DNA of 64,000 bases from Aureimonas psammosilenae (GCF_009176975.1 NZ_WEZG01000002.1:62001-126000), one strand, 5' to 3'; shown: positions 8,829-19,521, counted from the stretch's first letter. Translations and numbers: made by a program. The notes: a model not told the origin generated them from the sequence alone.

Positions 8829-10088
8829 ATGCACCTTCTTTTCATCAGCTCTATGCTGCCGGAAGACGAACCACGTTCTGGTTTCGACATCGCGACGCGT
8901 GTCATCGCCGACGAGTATCGTCGTCAGGGCGTGCGTCTCAGCTTCGCCGGCTTCCGCCGTCCCGAAAGTCGCATCCCGCGGCCGGGCGAAATCTCGCTCG
9001 GCGATCTCGTGCCGGAAAACGCGGCGGTCGGCCGCCGCCAGAAAATGGAATGGCTCATGCGGGCCTTCTGGTCCGGCCTGCCCGTGTCGGCCGCCAAGCT
9101 CGCCACCATGGACGACGACGCCCTCGATCTTCGTTTGTCGGCTTCCGGGCCGGTGGATGCCTTCATCCTGAACTCCATCCAGATGCCGACGGCCTTTCCG
9201 TTTCTGTCGAGCGCCAAGCCCTCGATCTTCGTGGCGCACAATGTCGAACATCGCTCGGCGGCCGAGAACGCCCTTCACGCGCCGACCGCCTTTCGCCGCC
9301 GCCTTTACGAGCGCGAGGCGCGGCTTCTGAAACGTGCCGAGGACCGCGTCTGCCGCGAAGCGCGCATGGTCCATACACTGAGCGCCGAGGATCTGCCGGG
9401 GCTCGGCCTCGTCGGCAACCCGGCGGCCTTCAGCCTGCCTTTGACGGTGGCGCGGCCGATGTTGCCCGACACCGGCGAGCGTACCCACGATATCGGCCTC
9501 ATCGGCACCTGGAGCTGGGCGCCGAACCGCATCGGCCTCGACTGGTTCCTGTCGCAGATCGTGCCGCTTCTGCCGAGCGACATCACGATCGCCATCGCCG
9601 GCGCCTTCGAGGGACGCCCGCCCAAGGCCCCGCCGAACGTGCGCTTTCTCGGCCGCGTTCCCGATGCGCAGCGCTTCGTTCAATCCTCCCGCGTTCTGGC
9701 GCTCGCTTCCAAGGGCGGAACCGGCGTTCAGCTCAAGACCATCGAGGCTCTGGAAGAGGGGATGCCGGCCGTCGCGACGCGTTCCTCCCTTCGCGGCATC
9801 GATAGCGTGCCCGGCAATGTCGCGGTCGCCGACGAAGCGCCGGACTTCGCGGGAGCCCTTGCGGATATGGTGGCGGGCGTCCGCATGGGCATGATCGGGC
9901 GCGCCAACGGCCTGACCTTCGCGCTGGCGCGCCGACATTCCTTGTCGGCCGCCATCGAAACGACGATCGGCAACCTTGCCGCGATCCTCGATCGTGGCGA
10001 CCGGCAGGATCGACGCGTGCGCAACCGCACCGACAGCCCCGAGACCTTCGAAGTGCCGGCCGTGGCGGCGATGGCGGGCGGGCGCTGA
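8829..10088 (+). CDS. Glycosyltransferase, GT4-like
   Basis: 419 residues with a GT-B layout: N-terminal MHLLFISSMLPEDEPRSGFD, a middle IFVAHNVEHRS, and a C-terminal donor-binding half with IGTWSWAPNRIGLDWFL, VRFLGRVPD and SKGGTGVQLKTIEALEEGMPAV. The last segment resembles the GT4 E-x7-E region. Probably adds a sugar during repeat-unit assembly on the cytoplasmic side. ATG at 8829 follows AGAAAGG. The DUF6492 gene starts 36 bp after it, so the two likely form one transcript. Confidence 0.85.
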   Translation: MHLLFISSMLPEDEPRSGFDIATRVIADEYRRQGVRLSFAGFRRPESRIPRPGEISLGDLVPENAAVGRRQKMEWLMRAFWSGLPVSAAKLATMDDDALDLRLSASGPVDAFILNSIQMPTAFPFLSSAKPSIFVAHNVEHRSAAENALHAPTAFRRRLYEREARLLKRAEDRVCREARMVHTLSAEDLPGLGLVGNPAAFSLPLTVARPMLPDTGERTHDIGLIGTWSWAPNRIGLDWFLSQIVPLLPSDITIAIAGAFEGRPPKAPPNVRFLGRVPDAQRFVQSSRVLALASKGGTGVQLKTIEALEEGMPAVATRSSLRGIDSVPGNVAVADEAPDFAGALADMVAGVRMGMIGRANGLTFALARRHSLSAAIETTIGNLAAILDRGDRQDRRVRNRTDSPETFEVPAVAAMAGGR

Positions 10089-10124
10089 TGCGCCGCCCCA
10101 GCCCCCGCGCCACCGGCTGACGCC

Positions 10125-11003
10125 ATGCGCACCGCTATCGTGACGGCGAGCTATCGCGGCGATTTTGAGCGCTGCCGCCTTCTTTGCGAAAGCATCGACC
10201 GCCACGTTTCCGGCCACAGCCGCCACCTGATCCTCGTCGAGGAGCGGGACCTCCCGCTTTTCGCCCCGTTGCGGGGGCCAAAGCGCGAGGTGATCGGCGA
10301 GCGGGCGCTTCTGCCCTTCTGGCTGCGCGCCTTTCCCGATCCCGTCCGGCCCCTTCGGCGGCGCGTCTGGCTGTCACCGCTGGGACCGCCTCTGCGCGGC
10401 TGGCACGTGCAGCAGCTTCGCCGCATCGCGGCGGCTCTTCAGATGCCTGAAGAGGTGATGTTGTCCTGCGATTCCGACACGGTGTTCGTGAAGCCCTTCG
10501 ACGTCGCCCGGCTTCGAACCGGCGCGGCGGTGCGCTTCCACCGCGTGCCGGGCGAAGCGCACGACGTTATTCCGGCCTTCGCCGAGGATCACCGCCGCTG
10601 GTCGCGCCGGGCCGGCGCGCTTCTCGGCATCAAAGCCCCGGTCGAAACCGATATCGGCTATATCGCGACCTGCATCGCCTGGCGCACGGACACGGTGCGC
10701 GCCATGGCCGCGCGGATCGAGAAGACCACCGGACGCTCCGTCATGGCGGCGCTCGCCGGCGACCGTGCCTTGTCAGAATGCACGATCTACGGCCGCTTCG
10801 TGGACGAAGTGGAGAAGGCCCCGGCGCATCACCGCGCCGTGTCGCGCTCCCTTTGCCGCGTTTACTGGGAAGGCGAGGCGATGACGGAGGAAGCGCTTCG
10901 CCGTTTCGTGGAAGCGCTCGACCCGCAAGAGGTCGCGATCGGCGTCCAGTCCTTCACCGACACCGATCCCGCCGTTATTCGACGGGTTGCGGAATTGGCG
11001 TGA
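10125..11003 (+). CDS. DUF6492 family glycosyltransferase-like protein
   Basis: 292 residues starting MRTAIVTASYRGDFERCRLLCESIDRH, a nucleotide-sugar-binding type start, with a DxD-like CDSDTVFVKP at about 113-122 and WHVQQLRRIAAA before it, features of DUF6492 proteins. These are thought to be glycosyltransferases of surface polysaccharides, but none of the motifs gives the sugar. The 3' end overlaps the convergent flippase gene by 29 bp. Confidence 0.78.
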   Translation: MRTAIVTASYRGDFERCRLLCESIDRHVSGHSRHLILVEERDLPLFAPLRGPKREVIGERALLPFWLRAFPDPVRPLRRRVWLSPLGPPLRGWHVQQLRRIAAALQMPEEVMLSCDSDTVFVKPFDVARLRTGAAVRFHRVPGEAHDVIPAFAEDHRRWSRRAGALLGIKAPVETDIGYIATCIAWRTDTVRAMAARIEKTTGRSVMAALAGDRALSECTIYGRFVDEVEKAPAHHRAVSRSLCRVYWEGEAMTEEALRRFVEALDPQEVAIGVQSFTDTDPAVIRRVAELA

Positions 11004-12294
11004 CCGTGGACCGAACGCGTTTGCCTTTGCGTTCGCGCCAATCGAAGGTCGTGTAGGTCGCGGAGGCCGACACCAGCCAGAGCGTGAAGAACAGCCCGTT
11101 CAATCCGATGATCCAGTTCGTGCTCGCGGCATCCGCATGGATCAAAAGCACGGACAGGAGACCGGCCTTCACCAGGCCGACCAGAGCGAGGATCAAGGCG
11201 CGCATCGCCGTCTTGCCGCGCGCGTAAAGAAGCTCGCTATGGTATTCCACGATGTTGCGGAAAGCCGGCACCAGAAGCGCGATGGCGACGAGCGGCGCGG
11301 CATCGGCGACGTTGCGCCCGAGCGCGTTCGGCGCGACGTGGAGAAGAAGCGCGATGGCGGCAAGGCCCGCGATCGACACGAACGCGATGCCGCCTTCCAC
11401 CAGCCAGCGCCGCCCCCAATGCGCCAGCCAGTCGGGCACCCGCATCAGGCGTTGCACGGCCATCGTGTTGAAGGCGCGCACGGGCAGGGCGGTGAGGTCC
11501 ACGAGCCGCATCAGGATGGCGTAGAGACCCGCGATATGCGGCCCGCCGATCGACAGGACGAGGAGCTTGTCGAGCTCGGACTGGAGATAGAACACGACCT
11601 CCGCCACGGCGACGGACAGGGCGTCGCGCCAGCGCGACAGGCTGAGGCGCGGCACGAGGCGCAGCCGGACGCGCGGGTAGAAGAAGGCATAGGCCGCAAC
11701 CGCCGCCACGGCATTGGCGCCCATGTAGACGAGCGACCATTCGAGAAGCGAGCCGCTTCCGGCCAGCGCGAAGCCGACCGCGCCCAACGCGCGGATCGCC
11801 GTACCGAGAATCACCAGCATCGCCGCGCGGCCGAAGCGGCCGAGCCCGTTATTGACGATGCAGACGACCTCCAGGGGCCGCCAGAACAGAACCTCGGCCG
11901 CGATCACCGCCGCAAAGGCGGCGAGCGCCATGTCCGGCCGGAAGACCGCCAGATAGAAGCCGCCGCCAACGAGCGCCACCAGGGGAAGCGAGCAAAGAAA
12001 GGCGACGCCGAGCCCCGCCGTATGAACCCCGATGAGGCGCGGCTTGACGGTCGCGGCGCGGTAAAGCGGCGACACGAAGCCGAAGCCCGCGATGCGCGAC
12101 AGAAGGACGCCCACCGCCGACGCCGTGGCGAACAAGCCGAAATCGGCCACGGTCAGGCTATTGGCGATCGACACGAAATAGGCGAGCGAGATCACCAGAC
12201 GGCCGGCCGATCCGCCCACCAAGTGGCCGAAGGCGCGCGCTTGGCTTAGCTCGAACTTAAGATTTCCGGCAAAGAGTGCCCGAAGGCGCTGCAT
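10975..12294 (-). CDS. Polysaccharide flippase (Wzx/MOP superfamily)
   Basis: 439 residues, mostly hydrophobic, about 12 predicted helices. The start HLVGGSAGRLVISLAYFVSIANSLTVADFGLFATASA is the MOP/PST flippase pattern. It should move lipid-linked repeat units from the cytoplasmic to the periplasmic face, where the Wzy-like protein acts. ATG at 12294 is preferred over an in-frame TTG nine bases upstream. Only about 48 bp separate it from the divergent GH10 start, so the promoters must overlap the two coding ends. Confidence 0.85.
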   Translation of the reverse strand: MQRLRALFAGNLKFELSQARAFGHLVGGSAGRLVISLAYFVSIANSLTVADFGLFATASAVGVLLSRIAGFGFVSPLYRAATVKPRLIGVHTAGLGVAFLCSLPLVALVGGGFYLAVFRPDMALAAFAAVIAAEVLFWRPLEVVCIVNNGLGRFGRAAMLVILGTAIRALGAVGFALAGSGSLLEWSLVYMGANAVAAVAAYAFFYPRVRLRLVPRLSLSRWRDALSVAVAEVVFYLQSELDKLLVLSIGGPHIAGLYAILMRLVDLTALPVRAFNTMAVQRLMRVPDWLAHWGRRWLVEGGIAFVSIAGLAAIALLLHVAPNALGRNVADAAPLVAIALLVPAFRNIVEYHSELLYARGKTAMRALILALVGLVKAGLLSVLLIHADAASTNWIIGLNGLFFTLWLVSASATYTTFDWRERKGKRVRSTVTPIPQPVE

Positions 12295-12342
12295 GATTTC
12301 CAAATCCCTTGGGGCACGCGGCGCTCATAGGAGAACGGCGTT

Positions 12343-13455
12343 TTGCCGCACGGTGCGACATTCTGGCCATATAGTGCGACCGAGGCTATCGGGGGAAGCT
12401 TAACGCGCCGTTCGTTGTTGGCTGGCGGCGCATCGGCGGCCTTCGCGCTTGGCACCCGTCCCCTTGGCGCCACCGAGATCCGTCCACATCGTCGGGTGCC
12501 GTTCGGCGCGGCGCTCGCCTCGCAGCATCTCGGCGACAAGCGCTATCTCGACCTTTTCTCGAAGCATTGCGACATCGCCCTGCCGATGAACGAGCTGAAA
12601 TTCGGCCTCGTCCATCCCGAGGCCGCACGCTACGACTTCGGCCCCGCCGACGCCGTCCTCGATTTCACCGAGGCGGGCCGGATGCGCTCGCGCGGCCATG
12701 CGGTGATCTGGTGGAACGAGGTGCCGAACTGGCTGGCTGCCGACGAGGAAGCGGGCTTCGCCGAGCGGGCGCTTCGGGCCCATGTCGAAACCGTCGTCGG
12801 GCGGTATCGCGGACGCCTCCAAAGCTGGGACGTCGTGAACGAGGTGATTGCGCACGAGGCCCCGCCCGACGCGCCCTTGCGCGACACCTACTGGCAGCGC
12901 GCGATGGGGCCGCGCCATATCCCGGTCGCCTTCGAGGCCGTGGCAAAGGCCGACCCGAAAGCCCGGCTCGTTCTCAACGACTACGATCTGGAGTTTCGGG
13001 GCGAGCGCTTCGACCGCCGGCGCGCGGTGGCGATCGAGATCGTGCGCCAGCTTCAGGATGCCGGCATCCGGATCGACGCCGTCGGCATCCAGGGCCATCT
13101 CTACGCCGAGCAGCGAATCGACGTGCCGGCGCTGGCGCGGTTCGGCGAGGAGTTGAAGCGCATGGGTGTGTCGCTTCTCGTGACCGAACTCGACGTGATC
13201 GACTGGAAGATCGAGGGCGGCCCGGAGCGCCAGGACGAGGCCGCGAGCCGCATCGTCGGCGATCTCATGGACGGCGTGTTCGCGGCCGGTCCGCCGCTCG
13301 CCGTGATCGCCTGGGGCCTGTCGGACCGCTATAGCTGGATTCCCGATGTCATGCCCCATAGCGATGGTACGCCGTCTCGCCCCTTACCCTTCGATGCCGA
13401 TTACCGCGCGAAATCCTGGTTCGGGCCGCTGGAGAAACGCTTGAGGGAAGGCTGA
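12343..13455 (+). CDS. GH10 family glycoside hydrolase (endo-1,4-beta-xylanase-like), secreted
   Basis: 370 residues. The GH10 acid/base is Glu167 in WDVVNE and the nucleophile Glu282 in LLVTELDV; ALPMNELKF and VIWWNEVPNW are further family blocks. TRRSLLAGGASAAFALG near residue 21 resembles a Tat signal, so the enzyme probably acts in the periplasm or outside. The start appears to be TTG at 12343, nine bases after AGGAG. Being set between the flippase and the chain-length gene, it more likely trims or releases the locus's own polysaccharide than digests plant xylan; this is inference. Confidence 0.88.
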   Translation: MPHGATFWPYSATEAIGGSLTRRSLLAGGASAAFALGTRPLGATEIRPHRRVPFGAALASQHLGDKRYLDLFSKHCDIALPMNELKFGLVHPEAARYDFGPADAVLDFTEAGRMRSRGHAVIWWNEVPNWLAADEEAGFAERALRAHVETVVGRYRGRLQSWDVVNEVIAHEAPPDAPLRDTYWQRAMGPRHIPVAFEAVAKADPKARLVLNDYDLEFRGERFDRRRAVAIEIVRQLQDAGIRIDAVGIQGHLYAEQRIDVPALARFGEELKRMGVSLLVTELDVIDWKIEGGPERQDEAASRIVGDLMDGVFAAGPPLAVIAWGLSDRYSWIPDVMPHSDGTPSRPLPFDADYRAKSWFGPLEKRLREG

Positions 13456-13476
13456 GGCAAGGCCGGACGGGTGTCG

Positions 13477-13491
13477 TTAAGCTTTCGTTAA
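13477..13491. promoter_or_regulatory. CtrA-type binding site upstream of the chain-length gene
   Basis: TTAAGCTTTCGTTAA matches TTAA-N7-TTAA; on the minus strand it extends to the full TTAA-N7-TTAAC. It lies 61 bp before the chain-length protein start. The same 15 bp occur at 39261-39275. Functional use by CtrA is inferred. Confidence 0.5.
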
Positions 13492-13552
13492 GTATGTTGC
13501 CTTCTTGTGAACGGCAGGATCGTCCCAACCGGTCAGGCTCCGCTTTTCGCGC

Positions 13553-15421
13553 ATGTTCACGTCCATCGATCAGGATCTCCGGGAAACGGGTGGCAAGGAG
13601 CGGGCGCAGCCGAGCGCCGCACCGGCCTATGCCGGTCCGGACCGGCGGCGGAACGTGGCAGCGGGTTTCGATCCGGTCTTCGTCGGCCGCTTCGTGTGGC
13701 GCTGCCGCTGGCTCGTCGCCTCCACGACGCTGGCCGGCCTCGCCTTCGCCGCGACGCTGGCGGTCACGACCCCCAAGACGTGGCTGTCGGGCACGCAGAT
13801 TCTGGTCGACCCGCGTGATCTGAAGGTGGTGCAGAACGAGGTCGCGCCGAACGCGCTGCCATCCGACGCGACGCTTGCCTTGATCGAAAGCCAGACGGCG
13901 ATCGCGACTTCCGACCGCGTCCTGTCGCAGGTCATCGCGTCGGCGAGGCTCGTCGCCGATCCCGAATTCAACGGCGAAGGAAAGCAGGGGCTCCTGACGC
14001 TTCTGCCGGAGGGAATGCGCAAGGCTTTGACCGCCGGGCCGCCCGCCGATCCGCGCGAAACCGATGCCCATGTGAACGAGGCGCTGCGCAAGGCGATCAC
14101 GGTGGCGCGCGAGCCCAAGAGCTTCATAGTCAACCTGTCGCTGACGACGCAGGACGCCGAGAAATCCGCGCGGATCGCCAATGCGCTGGCCGACGCCTTC
14201 ATTAATGAGCTCGGCCGCATCCAGTCCGACACCGCCCGCCGCGCGACCGTCGCCTTGTCCTCGCGCCTCAACGAGCTCCGCCGCAGCGTGGTGGATGCCG
14301 AGGAAAAGGTCGAGTCCTACAAGAACCAGAACTCCCTGATCGGCGTGAACGGCCGGCTGGTGGACGACGAATACATCACCCGCATCAACGACGAACTGGC
14401 GCGCACGAGGGCGAGCATCACCTCGCTGCGCGTGAAGGCGCAGTCGCTCAGCGGCGCCGGCGTCGAGGACGTGGTGAAGGGCGGCTTGCCGGAAGAGATC
14501 GGCTCGGAAGCCCTGACGCGCCTTCGCCAGAACTATTCCGAACTGCAGCAGCAGCAGGCCGGCCTCGCGACCCGCCTCGGACCGCGCCATCCGCAGCGCG
14601 TCGCGGTGGAAGGCTCGCTGGCCTCCATGCGCGATTCGATCCGGCGCGAACTCTCCCGCATCGTCGCGGCAGGGCAAACGGAACTTTCGCGCGCCGAAAC
14701 CACGGAAAGCGACCTGACGCGCGAAGTCGCCAACCTCAAGTCCAAGCAGTCCGAAACGAGCGGCGCCTTCGTGCGCCTGCGCGAGCTTCAGCGAGAGGTG
14801 GATGCCTCGCGCGCCGTTTACGAGGCCTTTCTCCTGCGTGCCCGCGAAACGAGCGAGCAGGAAAGCCTGAACACGGCCAATATCCGGGTGATCAGCGAGG
14901 CCGTGCCCCCGCTGCGCTCCGCCGGGCCGTCCCGCAAGCTGATGGTGGTGGGAGGGGCGATCGGCGGCTTCGCGATCGGCTTCGGCATTGCGATGGCGCT
15001 CGCCATGCTGCGCCTCGTGATCGGCTTCCTGCGTCAGGACCGCCGCAGGGCGGGCGGTGGGCCGGTGCGCATCCGCTGGACGGAAGAAGAGCGGGCCGCC
15101 CATCGCGCGCAAGCGGACGCGCCCGTCGTTTCCACTGAAGCCCCGCCGTCGGCGGTTGTTGTCGCCGAAGCTCCCGCCGAACCCGTCGAGGAACCGGTTG
15201 CGCCTGCGACGCCCGCCGCCGTCCCGCTGCCGGGCTACGACCATCGGCACGGCGCGCTCGGCGAGCGCTCGGCTCTGCGCGAGCGCATCCGCGAATTGTC
15301 ATCGAGAACGAACGACATCGCGTCGCCGGCTTCGGGCGAAGCGGAAGTCATCCATCGCGAGCTTCAGGCCGTGCGCGGCGCGCTGGATGAGATCCGGCGC
15401 GGCCGCCGACAGGCGGGCTGA
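13553..15421 (+). CDS. GumC/ExoP-type polysaccharide chain-length protein without kinase domain
   Basis: 622-residue polysaccharide co-polymerase. A first membrane segment near residues 55-78 ([18 protein letters not shown]) follows the Wzz-type N-terminus; a long periplasmic coiled-coil ([20 protein letters not shown], then a GumC stretch with [19 protein letters not shown]) precedes a second membrane segment [20 protein letters not shown] near 465. The cytoplasmic tail is Pro/Ala/Glu-rich and carries no Walker A or tyrosine cluster, so the BY-kinase of ExoP/Wzc is absent here. It would set chain length and link the Wzy-type polymerase to export. A CtrA-type site sits upstream. Confidence 0.88.
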   Translation: MFTSIDQDLRETGGKERAQPSAAPAYAGPDRRRNVAAGFDPVFVGRFVWRCRWLVASTTLAGLAFAATLAVTTPKTWLSGTQILVDPRDLKVVQNEVAPNALPSDATLALIESQTAIATSDRVLSQVIASARLVADPEFNGEGKQGLLTLLPEGMRKALTAGPPADPRETDAHVNEALRKAITVAREPKSFIVNLSLTTQDAEKSARIANALADAFINELGRIQSDTARRATVALSSRLNELRRSVVDAEEKVESYKNQNSLIGVNGRLVDDEYITRINDELARTRASITSLRVKAQSLSGAGVEDVVKGGLPEEIGSEALTRLRQNYSELQQQQAGLATRLGPRHPQRVAVEGSLASMRDSIRRELSRIVAAGQTELSRAETTESDLTREVANLKSKQSETSGAFVRLRELQREVDASRAVYEAFLLRARETSEQESLNTANIRVISEAVPPLRSAGPSRKLMVVGGAIGGFAIGFGIAMALAMLRLVIGFLRQDRRRAGGGPVRIRWTEEERAAHRAQADAPVVSTEAPPSAVVVAEAPAEPVEEPVAPATPAAVPLPGYDHRHGALGERSALRERIRELSSRTNDIASPASGEAEVIHRELQAVRGALDEIRRGRRQAG

Positions 15422-15434
15422 TCTTCGGGTCGGA

Positions 15435-17258
15435 TCAGAAGGCGAAGACGCTGGCGCCCGCGCCCGCATCGCCGACCGCCGCCCGGAACGGGGCGAAAAG
15501 CTCGCGACCGAGGCCGAACTCGTTGCCGGAAAGGTCCGCTTCGGCATTGTCGCGGCTGGCGAGAACGGCCGGATCGACGAGGATTTCCAGCCGCCCGGTT
15601 TCGCCGTCGACGCGGATCATGTCGCCGTCGCGCACTTTGGCGATGGTGCCGCCGGCCTTGGCTTCCGGCGTCACGTGGATCGCCGCCGGGATCTTGCCCG
15701 ATGCGCCGGACATGCGCCCGTCGGTGACGAGCGCCACCTTCTGCCCGCGATCCTGCAAAACGCCGAGAAGCGGCGTCAGCTTGTGAAGCTCCGGCATGCC
15801 GTTCGATTTCGGCCCCTGGAAGCGCACCACGGCCACGAAGTCGCCCGTGAGCTGCCCCGCCTCGAAGGCGTGCTTCAACCCGTCCTGATCGTGGAATACC
15901 TTGGCGGGCGCTTCGATCACGCGGCGCTCGGGCTTCACCGCCGAGACCTTGATCACCGCCTGACCCATGTTGCCGGTCATGATCTTCAAGCCGCCATCGG
16001 CCGAGAAGGGCTTCGTAACGCTCGTCAGCACCTTCGGGTCGTGGCTTTCGGCGGGCGCGGGAACGCGCTCCACCGACTGGCCGTCGGCGGTCAGCCGCGC
16101 TTCCACCGTGTAGTTCGAAAGGCCATGGCCCCAGGCGGTGCGAACGTCGTCGTGAAGGAGACCGACCGACAGAAGCTCGCGGATCAGGAAGCCCATGCCG
16201 CCCGCCGCCTGGAAATGGTTCACGTCGGCGAGGCCATTCGGGTAAACGCGGGCGAGAAGGGGCGTGGCTTCCGACAGGTCGGAAATGTCCTGCCATGTGA
16301 GCTTGATGCCGGCGGCCGCCGCCATGGCGACGATGTGCATGGTGTGGTTGGTGGAGCCGCCCGTGGCATGGAGGCCGACGACGCCGTTCACCACGGCGCG
16401 CTCGTCCACCACGAGGCCGGCGGGCGTGTATTCGTTGCCGAGCGCGGTGATGGACAGCGCGCGCTTGGCCGCTTCGCGCGTTAGCGCCTCGCGCAGGGGC
16501 GTGCCGGGATTGACGAAGGACGAGCCCGGCGTGTGGAGGCCCATGATCTCCATCAGCATCTGGTTGGAATTGGCCGTGCCGTAGAAGGTGCAGGTGCCCG
16601 GCCCGTGATAGGACTTGGACTCGGCTTCCAGAAGCGTCGCCCGGTCGACCTTGCCTTCCGCATAGAGCTGGCGCACGCGCGCCTTCTCGTCGTTCGGGAT
16701 GCCCGACGTCATCGGGCCCGCCGGCACGAAGATCGCCGGCAGATGGCCGAAGGACAGGGCGGCGATCACGAGGCCGGGCACGATCTTGTCGCAGATGCCG
16801 AGATAAACGGCCGCGTCGAACATATCGTGGCTGAGGCCGATCGCCGCCGACATCGCGATGGCGTCGCGCGAGAAGAGGCTCAGCTCCATGCCGATCTGCC
16901 CTTGCGTGACGCCGTCGCACATGGCGGGCACGCAGCCGGCCACCTGCGCCGTGCCGCCGACTTCACGCGCCACCTGCCGGATCAGCTCGGGATAGGTCTC
17001 GTAGGGCTGATGGGCCGACAGCATGTCGTTATAGGCGGAGATGATGCCGAGATTGGGCGTATGTCCCGCCGCGATCTTGGCCTTGTCGTCCGGGCCGCAG
17101 GCCGCGAAACCGTGGGCGAGGTTGCCGCAGTTGAGGCGCGAGCGCTTCGGCCCGGCCGCGCCCTTGGCGAGGATGCGCTCCAGATAGGCTTCGCGGGTCG
17201 GCTTGGAGCGCTCGCGGATGCGGCTGGTGATGGCTTCGATGCGACGGTCGGCGGTCAT
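15435..17258 (-). CDS. edd: Phosphogluconate dehydratase
   Basis: Converts 6-phosphogluconate to 2-keto-3-deoxy-6-phosphogluconate, the committed Entner-Doudoroff step, using a labile iron-sulfur cluster. 607 residues is the normal length. IlvD/Edd signatures are clear: [19 protein letters not shown] and [12 protein letters not shown], with further cluster Cys in [13 protein letters not shown]. It is the last gene of zwf-pgl-edd, starting four bases after the pgl stop. The eda aldolase is not in the window. Confidence 0.97.
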   Translation of the reverse strand: MTADRRIEAITSRIRERSKPTREAYLERILAKGAAGPKRSRLNCGNLAHGFAACGPDDKAKIAAGHTPNLGIISAYNDMLSAHQPYETYPELIRQVAREVGGTAQVAGCVPAMCDGVTQGQIGMELSLFSRDAIAMSAAIGLSHDMFDAAVYLGICDKIVPGLVIAALSFGHLPAIFVPAGPMTSGIPNDEKARVRQLYAEGKVDRATLLEAESKSYHGPGTCTFYGTANSNQMLMEIMGLHTPGSSFVNPGTPLREALTREAAKRALSITALGNEYTPAGLVVDERAVVNGVVGLHATGGSTNHTMHIVAMAAAAGIKLTWQDISDLSEATPLLARVYPNGLADVNHFQAAGGMGFLIRELLSVGLLHDDVRTAWGHGLSNYTVEARLTADGQSVERVPAPAESHDPKVLTSVTKPFSADGGLKIMTGNMGQAVIKVSAVKPERRVIEAPAKVFHDQDGLKHAFEAGQLTGDFVAVVRFQGPKSNGMPELHKLTPLLGVLQDRGQKVALVTDGRMSGASGKIPAAIHVTPEAKAGGTIAKVRDGDMIRVDGETGRLEILVDPAVLASRDNAEADLSGNEFGLGRELFAPFRAAVGDAGAGASVFAF

Positions 17259-17262
17259 GGCG

Positions 17263-17973
17263 TCAGCTCTCGTCGGAGGGCAGGGGAGCCCAGAAGATCT
17301 GAAGGGGTTCGGCGCGCGGCGCGCGTAAGACGGCGCGCACCGGATATTGCGTCTCGGGGCCGGGCGCTTCGGCTTTTTCCAGCGCCTCGATCTTGGCCTT
17401 GCCCTCGATATGCAGCGCCAGGAAGCGCGCTTCGAGAAGCCGGGGCAGGGTCAGCGTGATGCGCGGCTCGCCGGCGCCCGGCGCGCGCATCGGGATGACA
17501 GTGGAATGGCCTTGCGGGTCCAGCGCTTGCCCCAAACGGTCGCCGCCGGGAAAGAACGAGGCCGTATGGCCGTCATTGCCCATACCGAGGACGGCGACGT
17601 CGAGCGGGCGCGGCAGGCCGGAAAAGCGCGCCTCGATCTCCGGCAGAACGTCTTCCGGCTCGTCGGCGGGCTCGTAGAAGGGCTCGAACCGGGCGAGCGC
17701 CGCCGGTCCCTGCAGGAGATGGCGGCGAAGAAGAGACGTGTTGGAGCGCTCGCTGTCGGCCGGGACCCAGCGCTCGTCGACGAGCATCACCGTGACGTGC
17801 CCCCAGTCGATCTCGGCCATCGAGAGCCGTTCGAAGAAGAGCTTGGGCGTCGAGCCGCCCGACACGGCGAGCGTCGCCGATCCGCGCGTGGCGATGCCGC
17901 CGGCCAGAACCGCCGCGACGCCCGTCGCCAAGGCTTCGGCAAGCTCGTCCCTCGTTCTGTAGCGGTGCAGCAT
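17263..17973 (-). CDS. pgl: 6-phosphogluconolactonase
   Basis: Hydrolyses 6-phosphogluconolactone, linking Zwf to Edd. 236 residues with the SOL/DevB family blocks [25 protein letters not shown] and [19 protein letters not shown]. It lies between zwf (72 bp upstream) and edd (4 bp downstream), so all three enzymes of the upper Entner-Doudoroff route are made from one transcript. Confidence 0.96.
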   Translation of the reverse strand: MLHRYRTRDELAEALATGVAAVLAGGIATRGSATLAVSGGSTPKLFFERLSMAEIDWGHVTVMLVDERWVPADSERSNTSLLRRHLLQGPAALARFEPFYEPADEPEDVLPEIEARFSGLPRPLDVAVLGMGNDGHTASFFPGGDRLGQALDPQGHSTVIPMRAPGAGEPRITLTLPRLLEARFLALHIEGKAKIEALEKAEAPGPETQYPVRAVLRAPRAEPLQIFWAPLPSDES

Positions 17974-18045
17974 CCCGTTTCCCCGTCTTCCGAAGCTCGC
18001 TGACGGCCGATGCGTCCCTTTGCAGAGGGACGCACCGGCGATCGG

Positions 18046-19521
18046 TTATTCCGGCTCGTGCCAGGTGCGGCCGTCGCGCTCGATCAAGGCGATGGAGCCG
18101 GACGGCCCCCAGGTGCCCGACGTATAGCCTTGCGGCTTCACGGCGCGCTCTTCCCAGGCCTTCAGGATCGGATCGACCCAACGCCACGCCGCTTCCACCT
18201 CGTCGCGCCGCATGAACAGGGTCTGGTTGCCCCGGATCACGTCCATCAGAAGACGCTCGTAAGCGTCCGGGTTGCGGGTGCGGAAGGAGGACGCGAAGGT
18301 CATGTCCAGCGGCACATGGCGAAGGCGCATGCCGCCCGGACCCGGGTCCTTGATCATCAGCCATTGGCGGATGCCCTCGTCCGGCTGGAGGCGGATCACA
18401 AGCTGGTTCTGCGCGACCGCCCCGGCGGAGGCATCGAAGATCGAATGCGGGATCGAGCGGAAGGTCACGACGATCTCGGACATCCGCTGCGTCAGGCGCT
18501 TGCCCGTGCGCAGATAAAAGGGAACGCCGGCCCAGCGCCAGTTGCCGATCTCGGCCTTGATGGCGACGAAGGTCTCGGTGTCGCTCGAACCCTCCAGATC
18601 GTCCACATAGCCCTTTACCGCGCCGCCGGAGGACGCGCCGGCGCGATACTGGCCGCGCACGGTGGTCTGTTCGACATTGCCGGCCGTGATCGGCTCCAGC
18701 GCGCGCAGAACCTTCAGCTTCTCGTCGCGCAGCGCGTCCGCCGTCATGGAAGACGGGGGCTCCAGCGCCACGAGGCAGAGAAGCTGGAGGATATGGTTCT
18801 GCACCATGTCGCGCAGCGCGCCGGCCTTGTCGTAATAGGTGACGCGCCCTTCGAGGCCGACGGATTCGGCGACCGTAATCTGCACGTGGTCGATATGGGT
18901 GGAGTTCCAGATCGGCTCGTAGAGGGCGTTGGCAAAACGCAGCGCCATCAGGTTCTGCACCGTTTCCTTGCCGAGATAATGGTCGATGCGGAAGATCTGG
19001 TCTTCGCGGAAATGGCGGCCGAGAACGTCGTTCAGGTCGTTGGCGGACGCGAGATCACGGCCGACCGGCTTTTCCACCACGAGCCGCGTCTTGGAGTTGG
19101 CGAGGCCCATTTCCGAGATGCGGGTCGCGATGTCGCCGAAGATCGCCGGGCTGACGGCGAGATAAAAGGCGCGGATGCGATCCTGGCCGCCATCGTCCAG
19201 AAGGCCGCGAAGCTCGTTCCAGCCGTGGTCGGAGCGCGCATCCACGTCGCGGTAGTGAAGGCGCCCGAGAAAGCGCTCCACCGCTTCGTCTTCCAGCGCC
19301 GCGGCGCCGACGTGATCGGTGAGGGCCTGGCGGGCGAAGGCGCGGTAGTCCTCGTCGGTGATCTGGGTGCGCGAAGCGCCGATGATGCGGGACTCGAGGG
19401 GAAGCTGCCCATCGCGGTCGCGGTGGTAAAGGGCCGGAAGCAGCTTGCGCTCTGCGAGATCGCCACTGCCGCCGAACACGACGTAGTCGAAGGGTTCGAC
19501 CGGAATGATCTGGCTGGACAT
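18046..19521 (-). CDS. zwf: Glucose-6-phosphate 1-dehydrogenase
   Basis: Oxidises glucose-6-phosphate to 6-phosphogluconolactone with NADP+. 491 residues. The Rossmann start is VVFGGSGDLAERKLLPALY, and RIDHYLGKETVQN is the family active-site signature with the catalytic His motif. ATG at 19521 follows GGAAAGG. First gene of the zwf-pgl-edd operon; the 120-bp AT-richer gap behind it (19522-19641) should hold the operon promoter. Confidence 0.97.
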   Translation of the reverse strand: MSSQIIPVEPFDYVVFGGSGDLAERKLLPALYHRDRDGQLPLESRIIGASRTQITDEDYRAFARQALTDHVGAAALEDEAVERFLGRLHYRDVDARSDHGWNELRGLLDDGGQDRIRAFYLAVSPAIFGDIATRISEMGLANSKTRLVVEKPVGRDLASANDLNDVLGRHFREDQIFRIDHYLGKETVQNLMALRFANALYEPIWNSTHIDHVQITVAESVGLEGRVTYYDKAGALRDMVQNHILQLLCLVALEPPSSMTADALRDEKLKVLRALEPITAGNVEQTTVRGQYRAGASSGGAVKGYVDDLEGSSDTETFVAIKAEIGNWRWAGVPFYLRTGKRLTQRMSEIVVTFRSIPHSIFDASAGAVAQNQLVIRLQPDEGIRQWLMIKDPGPGGMRLRHVPLDMTFASSFRTRNPDAYERLLMDVIRGNQTLFMRRDEVEAAWRWVDPILKAWEERAVKPQGYTSGTWGPSGSIALIERDGRTWHEPE

